The notes: a model not told the origin generated them from the sequence alone. A stretch of 64,000 nt of DNA from Alistipes sp. (GCA_017504485.1 JAFVRC010000040.1:1-64000), one strand, 5' to 3'. Shown: positions 8,685 to 17,724, counted from the first letter of the stretch. Translations and numbers: made by a program.

Positions 8685-9695
8685 ATGATACGCTATTTCG
8701 AAGATATCGAGATTGCCGACCGCAATTCGTTTCACGTCCGCCAACGCGCTGCACGCCTTGCGGAGTTCGACCGTGCGGAGGAGCTTCCGGAGCTCTTCGC
8801 CCGCTATACTCCGCAAGAGTGGCTCGCCCTCGGTGGCGGCAACAATATACTCTTCACACGCGACGTGGAGCCAATGCTTATCGTGCCGTGCGACAAGCGC
8901 ATAGAGGTCATTGAGAGCAACGGCGACCGCACTCTGGTTCGTGCCGGAGCGGGCGTGGAGTGGGACGACCTTGTGGCGTGGAGCGTAGAGCGGGAGTTGT
9001 GGGGCATCGAGAATCTATCGCTCATCCCGGGCAAGGTGGGTGCTGCCCCTGTGCAGAACATCGGAGCCTACGGAGCCGAGGCGAAGGATGCCATCGTGAG
9101 TGTCGAACTCTATGAGCCGGCGACGGGCGAGTTCCGCACACTCTCGGCCGCAGAGTGTCACTTCGGCTACCGCGAGAGCATCTTCAAGCACGAGGCTAAG
9201 GGGCGTGTCATCATTACGAGTGTATGCTTCGAGTTATCGCACACGCCTGCTCCGCGCCTCGGTTATGGCGACGTGATGCGCGAGGTGGAGGCACGCGGCG
9301 GTGTCTCGCTACGGAATATCCGCGAGGCGATATGCTCTATTCGTCGCTCGAAGTTGCCCGACACGGCTGTACTCGGCAATGCCGGCAGCTTCTTCAAAAA
9401 TCCGATTGTCGAGAACTGCGTGGCCAAGGCTCTGCTCGCGAAGTATCCCGATATGCCAACATATCCGTCGGGGCATGAGGGGATGACAAAGCTCGCGGCA
9501 GGCTGGCTTATCGACCGTGCAGGAATGAAGGGCTACCGCGAGGGGTGCGTGGGCGTGCACGACCGTCAGGCCCTCGTGCTCGTAAATCTCGGAGGTGCGA
9601 CGGGCGGAGAGGTTATGGAGCTGGCCCGCACGGTGCAGCAACGCGTGCGCGAGGCCTTTGGAATAGATATTGACACGGAGGTTAATATATTGTAG
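8685..9695 (+). CDS. murB: UDP-N-acetylmuramate dehydrogenase
   Basis: 336 residues from ATG 8685; an earlier in-frame start at 8640 lies upstream of the promoter box and is rejected. The FAD-dependent cytoplasmic enzyme reduces UDP-GlcNAc-enolpyruvate to UDP-MurNAc in peptidoglycan synthesis. Visible motifs are LALGGGNNILFT, GVEWDDLVAW, SLIPGKVGAAPVQNIGAYGAE, CHFGYRESIFK (type I MurB with the Tyr-bearing insert) and NAGSFFKNPIV with the catalytic Ser. First gene of a tight operon with tilS 5 bases downstream. Confidence 0.97.
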   Translation: MIRYFEDIEIADRNSFHVRQRAARLAEFDRAEELPELFARYTPQEWLALGGGNNILFTRDVEPMLIVPCDKRIEVIESNGDRTLVRAGAGVEWDDLVAWSVERELWGIENLSLIPGKVGAAPVQNIGAYGAEAKDAIVSVELYEPATGEFRTLSAAECHFGYRESIFKHEAKGRVIITSVCFELSHTPAPRLGYGDVMREVEARGGVSLRNIREAICSIRRSKLPDTAVLGNAGSFFKNPIVENCVAKALLAKYPDMPTYPSGHEGMTKLAAGWLIDRAGMKGYREGCVGVHDRQALVLVNLGGATGGEVMELARTVQQRVREAFGIDIDTEVNIL

Positions 9696-9700
9696 ATAAG

Positions 9701-11053
9701 ATGTATAACTTGTCACTGCTTGAAGGTTTTGGTCGCTACATCGAGCGGCACGAACTGTTTACACACAACGACCGCATACTGCTCACCATCTCCGGAGGAG
9801 TCGATTCGATGGTTATGCTCTCGCTCTTCGTGCGCTCGGGCTACAACATCGGCGTTGCGCACTGCAACTTCGGACTGCGCGGCGAAGAGAGTGATGAGGA
9901 TACAGCAATGGTTGTCCGTGAGTGCGAGCGCATAGGAGTCATATGCCACACGCAGAACTTCGACACTGTAGGCGAGATGGAGCGCACAGGAGAGTCGATG
10001 GAGATGGCAGCACGGCGACTGCGCTATGCGTGGTTCTATGAGCTATGCGCCGAGCACGGCTACTCGGCAATTGCCGTGGCACACCACACCGACGACTCTA
10101 TCGAGACCTTCTTCATCAATCTGCTACGCGGCACGGGGCTGCGCGGACTGACGGGCATAAACAATCAACTCGGCCGCGTAGTGCGGCCCCTGCTCTTTGC
10201 CACGCGCAAGGATATTCTTGAGTATGCCGTGCAGAATCATATACCCTACCGCGAAGATTCGTCGAACCGCTCGACGAAGTATCTGCGCAACAAGATACGC
10301 CTCGGCCTGCTGCCGATGATTCGCGAGATAAACCCTAAATTCACGGCACTGATGCGCGGCAACCTCTACCGCCTGGGCGATGCACAGCGATTTATCGAGG
10401 TGGCCATGGCGAAGATATGTCGCGAGGTGGTAAGCCACGATGGCGACACGGACACCATTGCTATCGAGCGCATAGATGCCGAGTTTCCGCGCGACTTTGT
10501 GATATACTCCATCCTCAACTCGTCGTATGGCTTCAAGGGCGATGTGGTCGAGGAGCTATGTCGCTCGTTGGCACACGGACACACCTCGCGCCGCTACTAC
10601 TCGCGCGACTATGTGGCCTATCTCGACCGCGGTAACATCACCGTAGCCCCGATTGGCGAGGAGGACGACTGCGAGATAGAGGTCAGCCGCTCGGCGATGC
10701 GTAGCTACTGCGGCAACTCGGTGCTCTACTACGACCATACCGACATCGACAACGTAAACGAATACAACCTGCCACCCGAGGTGGCTCTGCTCGACGAGGC
10801 GAAACTACAATATCCGCTCACGCTGCGTCGCTGGCGCGAAGGCGACAGTTTTATACCATTCGGTATGGCAGGCCGCAAGAAGGTGAGTGACTACCTGACC
10901 GACCGCAAGGTGTCGGCCGTGGAGCGTAAACGTCAGTTCGTATTGGTGTCGGGCGAGGATATCGTGTGGCTCGTGGGCCACCGCACCGACGAGCGTTTCC
11001 GCATAACCAACCGCACGGAGAATATTCTGAAAATCACGAAAGAGCGTCTATAA
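9701..11053 (+). CDS. tilS: tRNA(Ile)-lysidine synthetase
   Basis: 450 residues. It is a cytoplasmic ATP-dependent enzyme that converts C34 of the CAT-anticodon isoleucine tRNA to lysidine so it reads AUA. The PP-loop LTISGGVDSMVML is at residues 29-41, followed by AHCNFGLRGEESDEDT, AVAHHTDDSIETFFINLLRGTGLRGL and YREDSSN segments typical of TilS. The C-terminal domain carries LRRWREGDSFIPFGM. The tRNA(CAT) at 28310 is a possible substrate. Confidence 0.96.
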   Translation: MYNLSLLEGFGRYIERHELFTHNDRILLTISGGVDSMVMLSLFVRSGYNIGVAHCNFGLRGEESDEDTAMVVRECERIGVICHTQNFDTVGEMERTGESMEMAARRLRYAWFYELCAEHGYSAIAVAHHTDDSIETFFINLLRGTGLRGLTGINNQLGRVVRPLLFATRKDILEYAVQNHIPYREDSSNRSTKYLRNKIRLGLLPMIREINPKFTALMRGNLYRLGDAQRFIEVAMAKICREVVSHDGDTDTIAIERIDAEFPRDFVIYSILNSSYGFKGDVVEELCRSLAHGHTSRRYYSRDYVAYLDRGNITVAPIGEEDDCEIEVSRSAMRSYCGNSVLYYDHTDIDNVNEYNLPPEVALLDEAKLQYPLTLRRWREGDSFIPFGMAGRKKVSDYLTDRKVSAVERKRQFVLVSGEDIVWLVGHRTDERFRITNRTENILKITKERL

Positions 11054-11056
11054 ACG

Positions 11057-12127
11057 ATGGCAAAGAGCAGCGTCAAATTCAAGGATTGCGATGCACAATT
11101 TCGCAAAATTGCGGCCGATATCGCCGCACGCAGATATGCACCCATCTATCTGCTGATGGGCGAGGAGTCGTACTTTATCGACGCGCTGTGCGATATGCTC
11201 GCCACGACGGTACTCTCGGAGGCCGAGCGATCGTTCAACCAGATAGTCCTCTATGGCCGCGATACAGACGGCGGCACGGTGGCAAGCTACTGCCGTCAGG
11301 TACCGATGATGGGCTCCTACGAGGTGATTATCGTCAAGGAGGCGCAGCAACTCTCAAAGATTGAGCTCCTGGCAGCCTACACCTCCAAGCCGCAGGTCTC
11401 GACAATACTCGTCGTATGCCACAAGGAGAAGAGCGTCGATCGCCGACAGCAGTTCTACAAGAGTTGCGTAGCCAATGGCGTGGTATTCGAAACGGTGCAG
11501 CCGCGCGACTACGAATTGAAGGGATGGCTCGGTGACTTTGTCAAATCGAAGCAGCTCTCGATAGCTCCGGCAAGCATCGAGCTTCTGGTCAATCACCTCG
11601 GTTGCGATATCTCGCGCATAAGCAACGAGCTCGAGAAGTTATTGGTGTCGTTACCACCCGAGCAGCGCAATATCACCTCGGCCGACATCGAGAAGTATAT
11701 CGGCATATCGCGCGAGTTCAACAATTTCGAGCTGTGCAATGCCGTAGCAACGCAGGACGTGAAGCGTGCCCTCGCGATAGCCGACCACCTCTCGCGCAAC
11801 CCTAAGGAGTATCCGCTACTGCTGACCATCAAGACACTCTTCGAGACTTTCCGTCAGATATTCATCATCAACTACCTCGGTTGGCGCACCAAGTTCAAGG
11901 GTGAGCCTTTTCCGCAGGATAGGGAGCTCTTCGGCATACTCCGCATCAACAACATCTACGCACTGAACAATCTGCGGCAACAAGCCGCACGATGGCCTAA
12001 CCGCAAAGTGTTTAATATCCTCGGGCTGCTGCGCGAGTACGACGGCAAGAGCAAGGGTATAAATGCCGGTAGCACTTCGAATGGGGAGCTGCTGCGCGAG
12101 TTGTTGCTCAAAATATTTATGGCTTAA
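11057..12127 (+). CDS. holA: DNA polymerase III delta subunit
   Basis: 356 residues. The N-terminus (RRYAPIYLLMGEESYFIDALCDML) and the body (GSYEVIIVKEAQQLS, LVNHLGCDISRISNELEKLL, ITSADIEKYIGISREFNNFELCNAV) match HolA, the clamp-loader subunit that opens the sliding clamp. It starts 4 bases after tilS. It is in the same operon as murB and tilS, with the aminotransferase-like gene 7 bases later. Confidence 0.92.
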   Translation: MAKSSVKFKDCDAQFRKIAADIAARRYAPIYLLMGEESYFIDALCDMLATTVLSEAERSFNQIVLYGRDTDGGTVASYCRQVPMMGSYEVIIVKEAQQLSKIELLAAYTSKPQVSTILVVCHKEKSVDRRQQFYKSCVANGVVFETVQPRDYELKGWLGDFVKSKQLSIAPASIELLVNHLGCDISRISNELEKLLVSLPPEQRNITSADIEKYIGISREFNNFELCNAVATQDVKRALAIADHLSRNPKEYPLLLTIKTLFETFRQIFIINYLGWRTKFKGEPFPQDRELFGILRINNIYALNNLRQQAARWPNRKVFNILGLLREYDGKSKGINAGSTSNGELLRELLLKIFMA

Positions 12128-12133
12128 CGCGAT

Positions 12134-12901
12134 ATGGCAGAGGCGATATTTCGAGATGGGAAAATTGCAGAGCAGGGGGCAGCACGACAAGGGTGCTTCG
12201 CCTACCAATGCGTGCGCACGCTCGGCTATCGGGCTATCATGCTCGATGAACATCTTGCACTGCTCGACACCGCCTCGCAGGAACTCTTCGACCGCCCGAG
12301 TGCATTTGCCGACAGCGCAATAACGGCGGCCAACATCGCCATGCTGCTCAACCACAACGGATACTCGGAGCAGAGGTCACATATCGTCGCACTACGCACA
12401 TTCGCAGATGGCAGTCACGAAATAGAGTGCCTCGAAACATCACTCTACGACACCCTCACGCTACGCGCCCTGCGCCCAGTAGCGACAACCATTCGAGCCT
12501 ATGATGAGGCGGTGCAACATCCATCATCGGCCTCGCTTGCGGCCACACTGCTGCACCGCGAGTATGCCCGTATGCACGGAGCCGAAGTGGTGGTCACAAT
12601 CGACATCAAGGGACATCTGCGCCATATCGACGGAGCAGAGGCGGCGGTGCTTATCGGCGGGAAAATCATTTTTGCACCCCACGCTACATCGCCCGAATAT
12701 GCTCTTCTGATGCGTGCTGCAGCGGAGCTTGGCCGTAAGACCGAGTGTCGCAATATCGAGGCAAAGGAGCTGCTACGAGCCGATGAGGTTCTCTTCATCG
12801 ACCATCGCGGCATCACAGCACTCGAATCACTCGCCTCACGCCGCTATGCCGATATCGTGACAGAGCGACTCGCTCGGCACATCGAGCAGCTTTTTCGGTA
12901 A
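12134..12901 (+). CDS. Class IV aminotransferase-like protein, apparently missing the PLP lysine
   Basis: 255 residues. The layout follows 4-amino-4-deoxychorismate lyase/BCAT proteins: GCFAYQCVRTL near the N-terminus, a linker, then a second domain with AATLLHREYARMHGAEVV, then GKIIFAPHATSP. Aligned by hand to E. coli PabC, the position of the Schiff-base lysine (GIKHLNR) reads HPSSAS, so Lys is Ser. The Glu of the TE.xxxN motif is also absent. The protein may therefore be non-catalytic or have changed function. It is the last gene of the murB-tilS-holA operon. Confidence 0.7.
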   Translation: MAEAIFRDGKIAEQGAARQGCFAYQCVRTLGYRAIMLDEHLALLDTASQELFDRPSAFADSAITAANIAMLLNHNGYSEQRSHIVALRTFADGSHEIECLETSLYDTLTLRALRPVATTIRAYDEAVQHPSSASLAATLLHREYARMHGAEVVVTIDIKGHLRHIDGAEAAVLIGGKIIFAPHATSPEYALLMRAAAELGRKTECRNIEAKELLRADEVLFIDHRGITALESLASRRYADIVTERLARHIEQLFR

Positions 12902-12924
12902 AATTTAGAAACACCGCCTCACAC

Positions 12925-12967
12925 AACGGTTGTATCTTGGTGCCAAACACCAAAATCAACAACCGTT
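12925..12967 (+). promoter_or_regulatory. Nested hairpin in leader directly before a start codon
   Basis: aacggttg (12925-12932) pairs with caaccgtt (12960-12967), enclosing ttggtg (12937-12942) with caccaa (12948-12953). The outer right arm touches the ATG at 12968. A TATCTTGG element inside it resembles a -7 box, so the palindrome may be an operator rather than an RNA fold. Confidence 0.45.
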
Positions 12968-13585
12968 ATGAGAAAACTACTACTCTACTACTCGCTCACC
13001 ACAACGCTCCTCTTGGTGGGTCTTGCGCTTATCACCACACGACTGCACCGCGAGAGTTCGCGCCTACGCTCCAATCAGCAGGCACTGCTCGCCGATATGA
13101 CATTCTACCGCACGTCGCTCGACGAATCGGCTGCTGCGGTCGAGGCTCTGACACTCAAATGCAGCGAGTACAGGCAGCTGCACGAGCGCGATACCGAGCA
13201 TATTCGCCGCCTCGGCATACGCTTGCGGCGCGTGGAGAGTGTGGCGACACACGCCTCACAAAGCAGCATTGAAATTAGTGCACCTGTGCGCGACACGCTC
13301 TTACCGCGCCCTGCGGAGCCACTCCTCGCCCACTGCGATACGGCACGACACTTCGTATGGCGCGATGCATGGATGAAGGTCGAGGGGTGCATATTGGGCG
13401 ACTCGGTGCACTGCCACATAGCATCGTGCGACACATTACGCCAAATTATACATCGTGTACCTCGCCGCTGGCTCTTCTTTCGCTTCGGCACGAAGGCCAT
13501 TCGACAGGAGATTATCTCGTCGAACCCGCATACACAAATCGTCTATTCGGAGTATATCGAACTGCCTCGCCGCCGAACAAAATAG
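12968..13585 (+). CDS. Small single-pass membrane protein, DUF6549/spanin-like
   Basis: 205 residues. One N-terminal membrane segment (LLLYYSLTTTLLLVGLALI) is followed by a long helical, heptad-like region (about 28-100) with the LTLKCSEYRQLHERD and IRRLGIRLRRVES segments. A beta-rich C-terminal part ends in basic residues. This architecture matches the DUF6549 family found in Bacteroidota phages and conjugative elements, where a role like an inner-membrane spanin (Rz) has been suspected. No phage genes flank it, so it may be a domesticated or stranded gene. Family assignment is by pattern and moderate; function unknown. Confidence 0.6.
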   Translation: MRKLLLYYSLTTTLLLVGLALITTRLHRESSRLRSNQQALLADMTFYRTSLDESAAAVEALTLKCSEYRQLHERDTEHIRRLGIRLRRVESVATHASQSSIEISAPVRDTLLPRPAEPLLAHCDTARHFVWRDAWMKVEGCILGDSVHCHIASCDTLRQIIHRVPRRWLFFRFGTKAIRQEIISSNPHTQIVYSEYIELPRRRTK

Positions 13586-13595
13586 GCGCAAAGAG

Positions 13596-13637
13596 AAGGG
13601 TGTGCCCAAACTTTTCGGTTTTGGAGCACACCCTTTT
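13596..13637 (+). terminator. Hairpin terminator after the DUF6549-like gene
   Basis: aagggtgtgc (13596-13605) pairs with gcacaccctt (13626-13635), then tt. It lies between convergent reading frames and can serve both strands. Confidence 0.75.
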
Positions 13638-13656
13638 GCAAGAGGCAGCACAAGTT

Positions 13657-13938
13657 CTACTTGCGAAGTATCGCCTGCGAGATATTGATAATATAGTCGC
13701 CCATACGTTCAAGCTCGGAGATAACATCGAGGTAATAGACGCTGCTTTGGTAGGCAGCGCCCTGCTGCTCGACGACTGAATGGCCGAGGTTATACCAAGG
13801 CCTGTCATCACGCCCTTAAATGGGCTTGAAGTCATCGCAGAGAGGAAGTTGCGCAGCCTATCGCCCGCCACCTTCTGCAAACCAAAGCTCATCAGATTCT
13901 ACACCATAACCGAGCAATGTAAAAATTTGTAGTATCAT
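13657..13938 (-). pseudogene. Collapsed Na+/phosphate cotransporter (NptA/PhoU-type) remnant
   Basis: The minus strand starts MILQIFTLLGYG in one frame, then NLMSFGLQKVAGDRLRNFL and SAMTSSPFKGVMTGLGITSAIQSSS in another. These match the start of Na/Pi cotransporters (NLMSxGLQKVAGDRLR, then the IQSSS repeat). It then jumps at about 13760-13780 to HSVVEQQGAAYQSSVYYLDV and ISELERMGDYIINISQAILRK followed by stop. That is the C-terminal PhoU-like end of the same family. Roughly 450 residues between them are gone and the pieces are out of frame. A small deletion also removed part of the first membrane helix. Confidence 0.85.
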
Positions 13939-13947
13939 AGCTTTCTA

Positions 13948-14910
13948 TTACAGATTTATATTTTGAGTACCTATAAGGTATATGTTGTAGAGCACAAATC
14001 CCGCCAACATCAGCGCACCCGACACGCGCGAAATCTTGCCACTCGCACCCAATATCATCGGCAGCAGTGCGGCCACAATCATCACAGCGTAGTCGATAAT
14101 CGTGATATTGCCGCCACCGAGTTCCGTGATGAGCGAGCCGATGCCGAGTATAAAGGTTATGTTGAAGATATTGGAGCCCACGATGTTGCCCAACGCGAGT
14201 TGCGTATTGCGCTTCGCCGCGGCAACAAGCGAGGCTGCCAACTCCGGCAGCGAGGTGCCGCAAGCAATAAGCGTAATCGAAATGTAGGCCTCATCGAGCC
14301 CCCAAGCCGTAGCTATGGCAACAGCCTCCTCAACAAAGAAGTGGCACGAGGCAATCAGCACGCCCAAACCTCCGACAACGCGGAGCAGAGCCTGCCACAT
14401 CTTCATATGCGGAGCACTCTCGGCGACACTCTCCACGTTTGTCGCCCCACTGCGCCTATCGCGCACAAAAGAGATGTAGATAAAGAGCGCGAAGAGCACA
14501 AAGAGCAGTGCACCATCGAGGCGACCAAGCGACACTTGACCATCGCCGACAAAGCCGAAAGAGAGGAGCGTAACCAACACCGAAACTGCAATGCAGAACG
14601 GCATATCGAACCACATATTGCTGCGCGTAACGACAATCGGACAGATGAGTGCCGTGATGCCGAGGATTCCCAACACGTTGAAGATGTTGGAGCCTACGAC
14701 ATTGCCGACAGCCACATCGACACTACCCGTGAGCGCACCATAGGTACTGACCACAAACTCGGGCATCGAGGTGCCGATACCCACAATCAACGCGCCGATG
14801 ACAAAGTCCGAGACACCGAAGCGTCGAGCCATAGCAACCGAGCCCGAAACAAGGTTATCCGCGCCAAGGATAATGCCGACAAGCGACACCAAAAGAATCA
14901 AATATTCCAT
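13948..14910 (-). CDS. Calcium/sodium antiporter (CaCA family, YrbG-like)
   Basis: 320 residues, about ten membrane helices, inner membrane. Both alpha repeats are clear: GTSMPEFVVSTYGALTGSVD followed by VAVGNVVGSNIFNVLGILG, and GTSLPELAASLVAAAKRN followed by QLALGNIVGSNIFNITFILG. They contain the acidic residue of each G(T/S)S.PE ion-binding motif. It exchanges Ca2+ for Na+ or H+. It stands upstream of the Na/Pi cotransporter pseudogene on the same strand, 9 bases away, so the two were probably once an ion-transport pair (inference). Confidence 0.92.
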   Translation of the reverse strand: MEYLILLVSLVGIILGADNLVSGSVAMARRFGVSDFVIGALIVGIGTSMPEFVVSTYGALTGSVDVAVGNVVGSNIFNVLGILGITALICPIVVTRSNMWFDMPFCIAVSVLVTLLSFGFVGDGQVSLGRLDGALLFVLFALFIYISFVRDRRSGATNVESVAESAPHMKMWQALLRVVGGLGVLIASCHFFVEEAVAIATAWGLDEAYISITLIACGTSLPELAASLVAAAKRNTQLALGNIVGSNIFNITFILGIGSLITELGGGNITIIDYAVMIVAALLPMILGASGKISRVSGALMLAGFVLYNIYLIGTQNINL

Positions 14911-15018
14911 ACTATTTTATATGATTTAGATTTTTCTACTATACATACCGCATATACAAACAATCCACCATCCCGCCTACAAGCGGCGGCATGATGAAAC
15001 CCAAAGAGCCTCAAAAGA

Positions 15019-15432
15019 CTAAATACGGAGGCGGCGAAGACCTATAAAGAAGCGGTAGGTATAGGCATGCAGAAAGCCGAGAGCCGTGTGCGGTGAGCAC
15101 ACTCGCATAGCGACTTTTGCATTGCAGACATGTCCTGCGACGAGAGCGACAGAAACATTGGTGCGATTCGATAGCGGGCGCACCTTGCCCGTTTGTCTCT
15201 CGACAACACGATAGGTATTCGAGGAGGGGCTACGCCGAGCAAGGAGGTTTGACGGCGATGTTGCACCATGCGCCCACACCTCCTCGAGCTCCACCTCGGG
15301 ATGTTCATAGCCGACGGAGCACGACTCGCGCTCGGCCATAGCTATAGTGCGAACCGTGCCCCTGCCGCTCACGAAGAGCGAGGCAGAGGCCACGATCGCT
15401 ATAGCTATTGCTATGCGCAGAAGATGCTTCAC
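15019..15432 (-). CDS. Small exported protein of unknown function
   Basis: 137 residues with a GTG start at 15432, two bases after the manA stop, so translational coupling is likely. The N-terminus (VKHLLRIAIAIAIVASASLF) is a good signal peptide. The mature part is Arg-rich with four Cys (SCSVG, HVCNAK, RVCSPH) and ends in an aromatic, basic tail (YTYRFFIGLRRLRI). I do not recognise a family. Its place as third gene after thrC and manA supports it being real; start codon and reality are less sure than for its neighbours. Confidence 0.5.
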   Translation of the reverse strand: MKHLLRIAIAIAIVASASLFVSGRGTVRTIAMAERESCSVGYEHPEVELEEVWAHGATSPSNLLARRSPSSNTYRVVERQTGKVRPLSNRTNVSVALVAGHVCNAKVAMRVCSPHTALGFLHAYTYRFFIGLRRLRI

Positions 15433-15434
15433 GA

Positions 15435-16415
15435 CTAATCTATATAACTTTCGAGAATAACTGCATCACCCGTAAGGCGCACATCACTCGCAACGGCAGG
15501 AAGCAGCACCACCTCGCCGGCCTTCATCTGCTCCTTCACTCCATCCATATCAATATCAACGGAGCCCTCGATGCAGGCGTATATCACAAAGCTGTCACGC
15601 GAAGCGTAGTCGAGCTCCGCACAACCGCTCACGCGGATACCTTTGACCGTGAAGTATTCGCAGTCGATAATGTCGGTCTCGGCATTGAGCACCAATTCGT
15701 AAGGGCGGCGGCACGCCTCGGCCGTAGACTCGAAGTCGATGGCATCGACCGCCAAGGCCGTATGCAGTTCGCGCGACTTGCCCTCGGCATCGACCCTATT
15801 CCAATCGAAGATGCGATAAGTAATGTCGGAAGTCTGCTGTATCTCTATCACGTTCAAGCCTTTAGCAAGTGCATGCACCGTGCCGGCAGGGATAAAGAAG
15901 ACATCGCCCGCCTTGACAGGCACGGCCTGCAATATCTCCTCAACACGCCCCTCGGCAACCGCCGCGATATACTCTTCGCGCGTGATGGCAGGGTTCGTGA
16001 AGCCGATATATATCACAGAGCCCGGCTCGGCCGAGGCGATATACCACATCTCGGTCTTGCCGAAAGAGTCGTGTCGCTCGGCGGCAAGTTCGTCGTTAGG
16101 ATGCACCTGCACCGAAAGGGTGTCGTTGCAATCGAGATTCTTGACCAAGAGCGGAAAGTCGAAACCATACTGCTCGAAGTTCTTTTCGCCCACAAGATCT
16201 CCCATATAGACCTCGAGTATCTCTTGCAGGTTATTGCCCTTGAGCATTCCATTCGACACAACCGACAGATTGCCGTCCAAACCCGAAATATCCCAGCTCT
16301 CGCCATAGAGTTTCTCGGTGTCGATACGGCCGTACTGCCCCTTCTTGATTTCGAGCAGACGATGGCCGCCCCAAATCATCGACTTTAAGATTGGTTTGAA
16401 TTTTAATGGATACAT
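15435..16415 (-). CDS. manA: Mannose-6-phosphate isomerase, class I
   Basis: 326 residues. It is a zinc-dependent cytoplasmic enzyme interconverting mannose-6-phosphate and fructose-6-phosphate. Motifs are LKFKPILKSMIWGGHRL, SVQVHPNDELAAERH near residue 93-107 (Gln/His metal ligands), GDVFFIPAGTVHALAKG near 170-186 (His ligand), and a C-terminal cupin strand GEVVLLPA. It starts 20 bases after thrC on the same strand. Confidence 0.95.
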   Translation of the reverse strand: MYPLKFKPILKSMIWGGHRLLEIKKGQYGRIDTEKLYGESWDISGLDGNLSVVSNGMLKGNNLQEILEVYMGDLVGEKNFEQYGFDFPLLVKNLDCNDTLSVQVHPNDELAAERHDSFGKTEMWYIASAEPGSVIYIGFTNPAITREEYIAAVAEGRVEEILQAVPVKAGDVFFIPAGTVHALAKGLNVIEIQQTSDITYRIFDWNRVDAEGKSRELHTALAVDAIDFESTAEACRRPYELVLNAETDIIDCEYFTVKGIRVSGCAELDYASRDSFVIYACIEGSVDIDMDGVKEQMKAGEVVLLPAVASDVRLTGDAVILESYID

Positions 16416-16434
16416 GCGTATTGATATTTTAATT

Positions 16435-17724
16435 TTAAGCGAATAACGACTCTACCTTCTCGATAACATCCTCCTCGCGTGGCGAGAGCGAGAAGACGTG
16501 GCTCGGTGTGAGGTGGAAGATCTCACGACCCTGCTTGTAACGCTGCTCGCCACCGCCCGTTATGTTGAGCATGATGGTCGCCTTCGGGTCGATATTGCCA
16601 CTCTGCACCTCCTTGATAAGCGTAGCAAGAGCGATGGCCGGAGCAGGATGGATATCCACACCCTCGGTCTCGGCAAAGAGTTGCGCAGCCTTCTGCGCTT
16701 GGAGGTTAGTAGCTACCAACACGTCGCCATTCGTAGCCTTCAACGCATCGTAGAGACCTCCGGCAATACCATATGGCGGCTTGCGGTTTGACAGCACCTT
16801 TGCATCGATAATCTCCACATCGCGACGAGCCTTGTCGTCGTCGTATGGCAGCATATCGCGCGAGTCGGCACGCCACGCATCGTACATAGGCAGGAACGGT
16901 GCATTCTGTGACACCATAAGGCGCATAATATTTGAGCCATAACGGCCATCCTCCACGAGGCGCATATTAGCCTCCCAAGCGGCGATAGCGCCCGTACCGC
17001 TACCCACTGCCTGGAAGTAGTAGTCCGGAATACGGCCTATGGTCGTCACGGCCGAGAGCACCGTAGTGGCCATACCGTCACGGCGAGCGATATTCTTCGC
17101 ACCACCCTCGGCATAGAACTTCGGCGATTTGAGAGCGAGATTGCTCAAATGAATAGCATCGAAGTAGTCGCCACCCTTGGCACACGAAATGAGCTTCACG
17201 CAATCGTTGAGCGGCTCGTCGAACCACAGAGCATCGAGGTTATCCTCCGGAACCGAAAGCAGCAACTTAATATTGTTCTCCGAGCATACCTTCGCAAAGG
17301 CTCGGGCCGTGTTACCCGCCGAAGCTACAACCAACACCTTATCGCAATCAGCCTCGGTGCGCGCACATACGCTATACGCCTCGGTCTCCTTGAACGAGCA
17401 GGTGGTCATCGTGGCGCCCTTCTCTGGGAAGTAACCATTGAAGGTAATGTAGAGATTCTCCAAGCCGAGGGCTCGAGCCAGACCTTCGCTCTTATAGGTG
17501 GCGTGCGTAGCCTCACAACGAAGCATGCGCTTCATAGGCAACCAATCGCGATACTTATAGAGGCCTGCATCATCATAGACCGTCAGTTGCTTCTTGGCGT
17601 AGAGAGCACGCACAAGTGAAGGCTTCGCACAAGAGGGCGCATCCAACGTCCAACCTGCATCTTCAAACTCCTCGCCTGTAGCAACGCACAGGAGCTTGTA
17701 TTCCGTAGGGGTAAAGTTCGACAT
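16435..17724 (-). CDS. thrC: Threonine synthase
   Basis: 429 residues. It is a PLP enzyme making threonine from O-phosphohomoserine. It has the fold-type II features: KSEGLARALGLENLYITFNG near the expected PLP-lysine region, VVASAGNTARAFAKVCSENN, AVGSGTGAIAAWEAN, and a C-terminal LNITGGGEQRYKQGRE. Its closest pattern is the archaeal/Bacteroidota form that begins with a short N-terminal domain. First gene of a thrC-manA-small protein operon with a TAACTTTG box at 17793-17800. Confidence 0.88.
   Translation of the reverse strand: MSNFTPTEYKLLCVATGEEFEDAGWTLDAPSCAKPSLVRALYAKKQLTVYDDAGLYKYRDWLPMKRMLRCEATHATYKSEGLARALGLENLYITFNGYFPEKGATMTTCSFKETEAYSVCARTEADCDKVLVVASAGNTARAFAKVCSENNIKLLLSVPEDNLDALWFDEPLNDCVKLISCAKGGDYFDAIHLSNLALKSPKFYAEGGAKNIARRDGMATTVLSAVTTIGRIPDYYFQAVGSGTGAIAAWEANMRLVEDGRYGSNIMRLMVSQNAPFLPMYDAWRADSRDMLPYDDDKARRDVEIIDAKVLSNRKPPYGIAGGLYDALKATNGDVLVATNLQAQKAAQLFAETEGVDIHPAPAIALATLIKEVQSGNIDPKATIMLNITGGGEQRYKQGREIFHLTPSHVFSLSPREEDVIEKVESLFA

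Noticed and set aside
13512..13892. 126-codon minus-strand frame read as a small protein
   Set aside because: Its first half is the Na/Pi cotransporter N-terminus and the rest is out-of-frame remnant and terminator; treated as a pseudogene.
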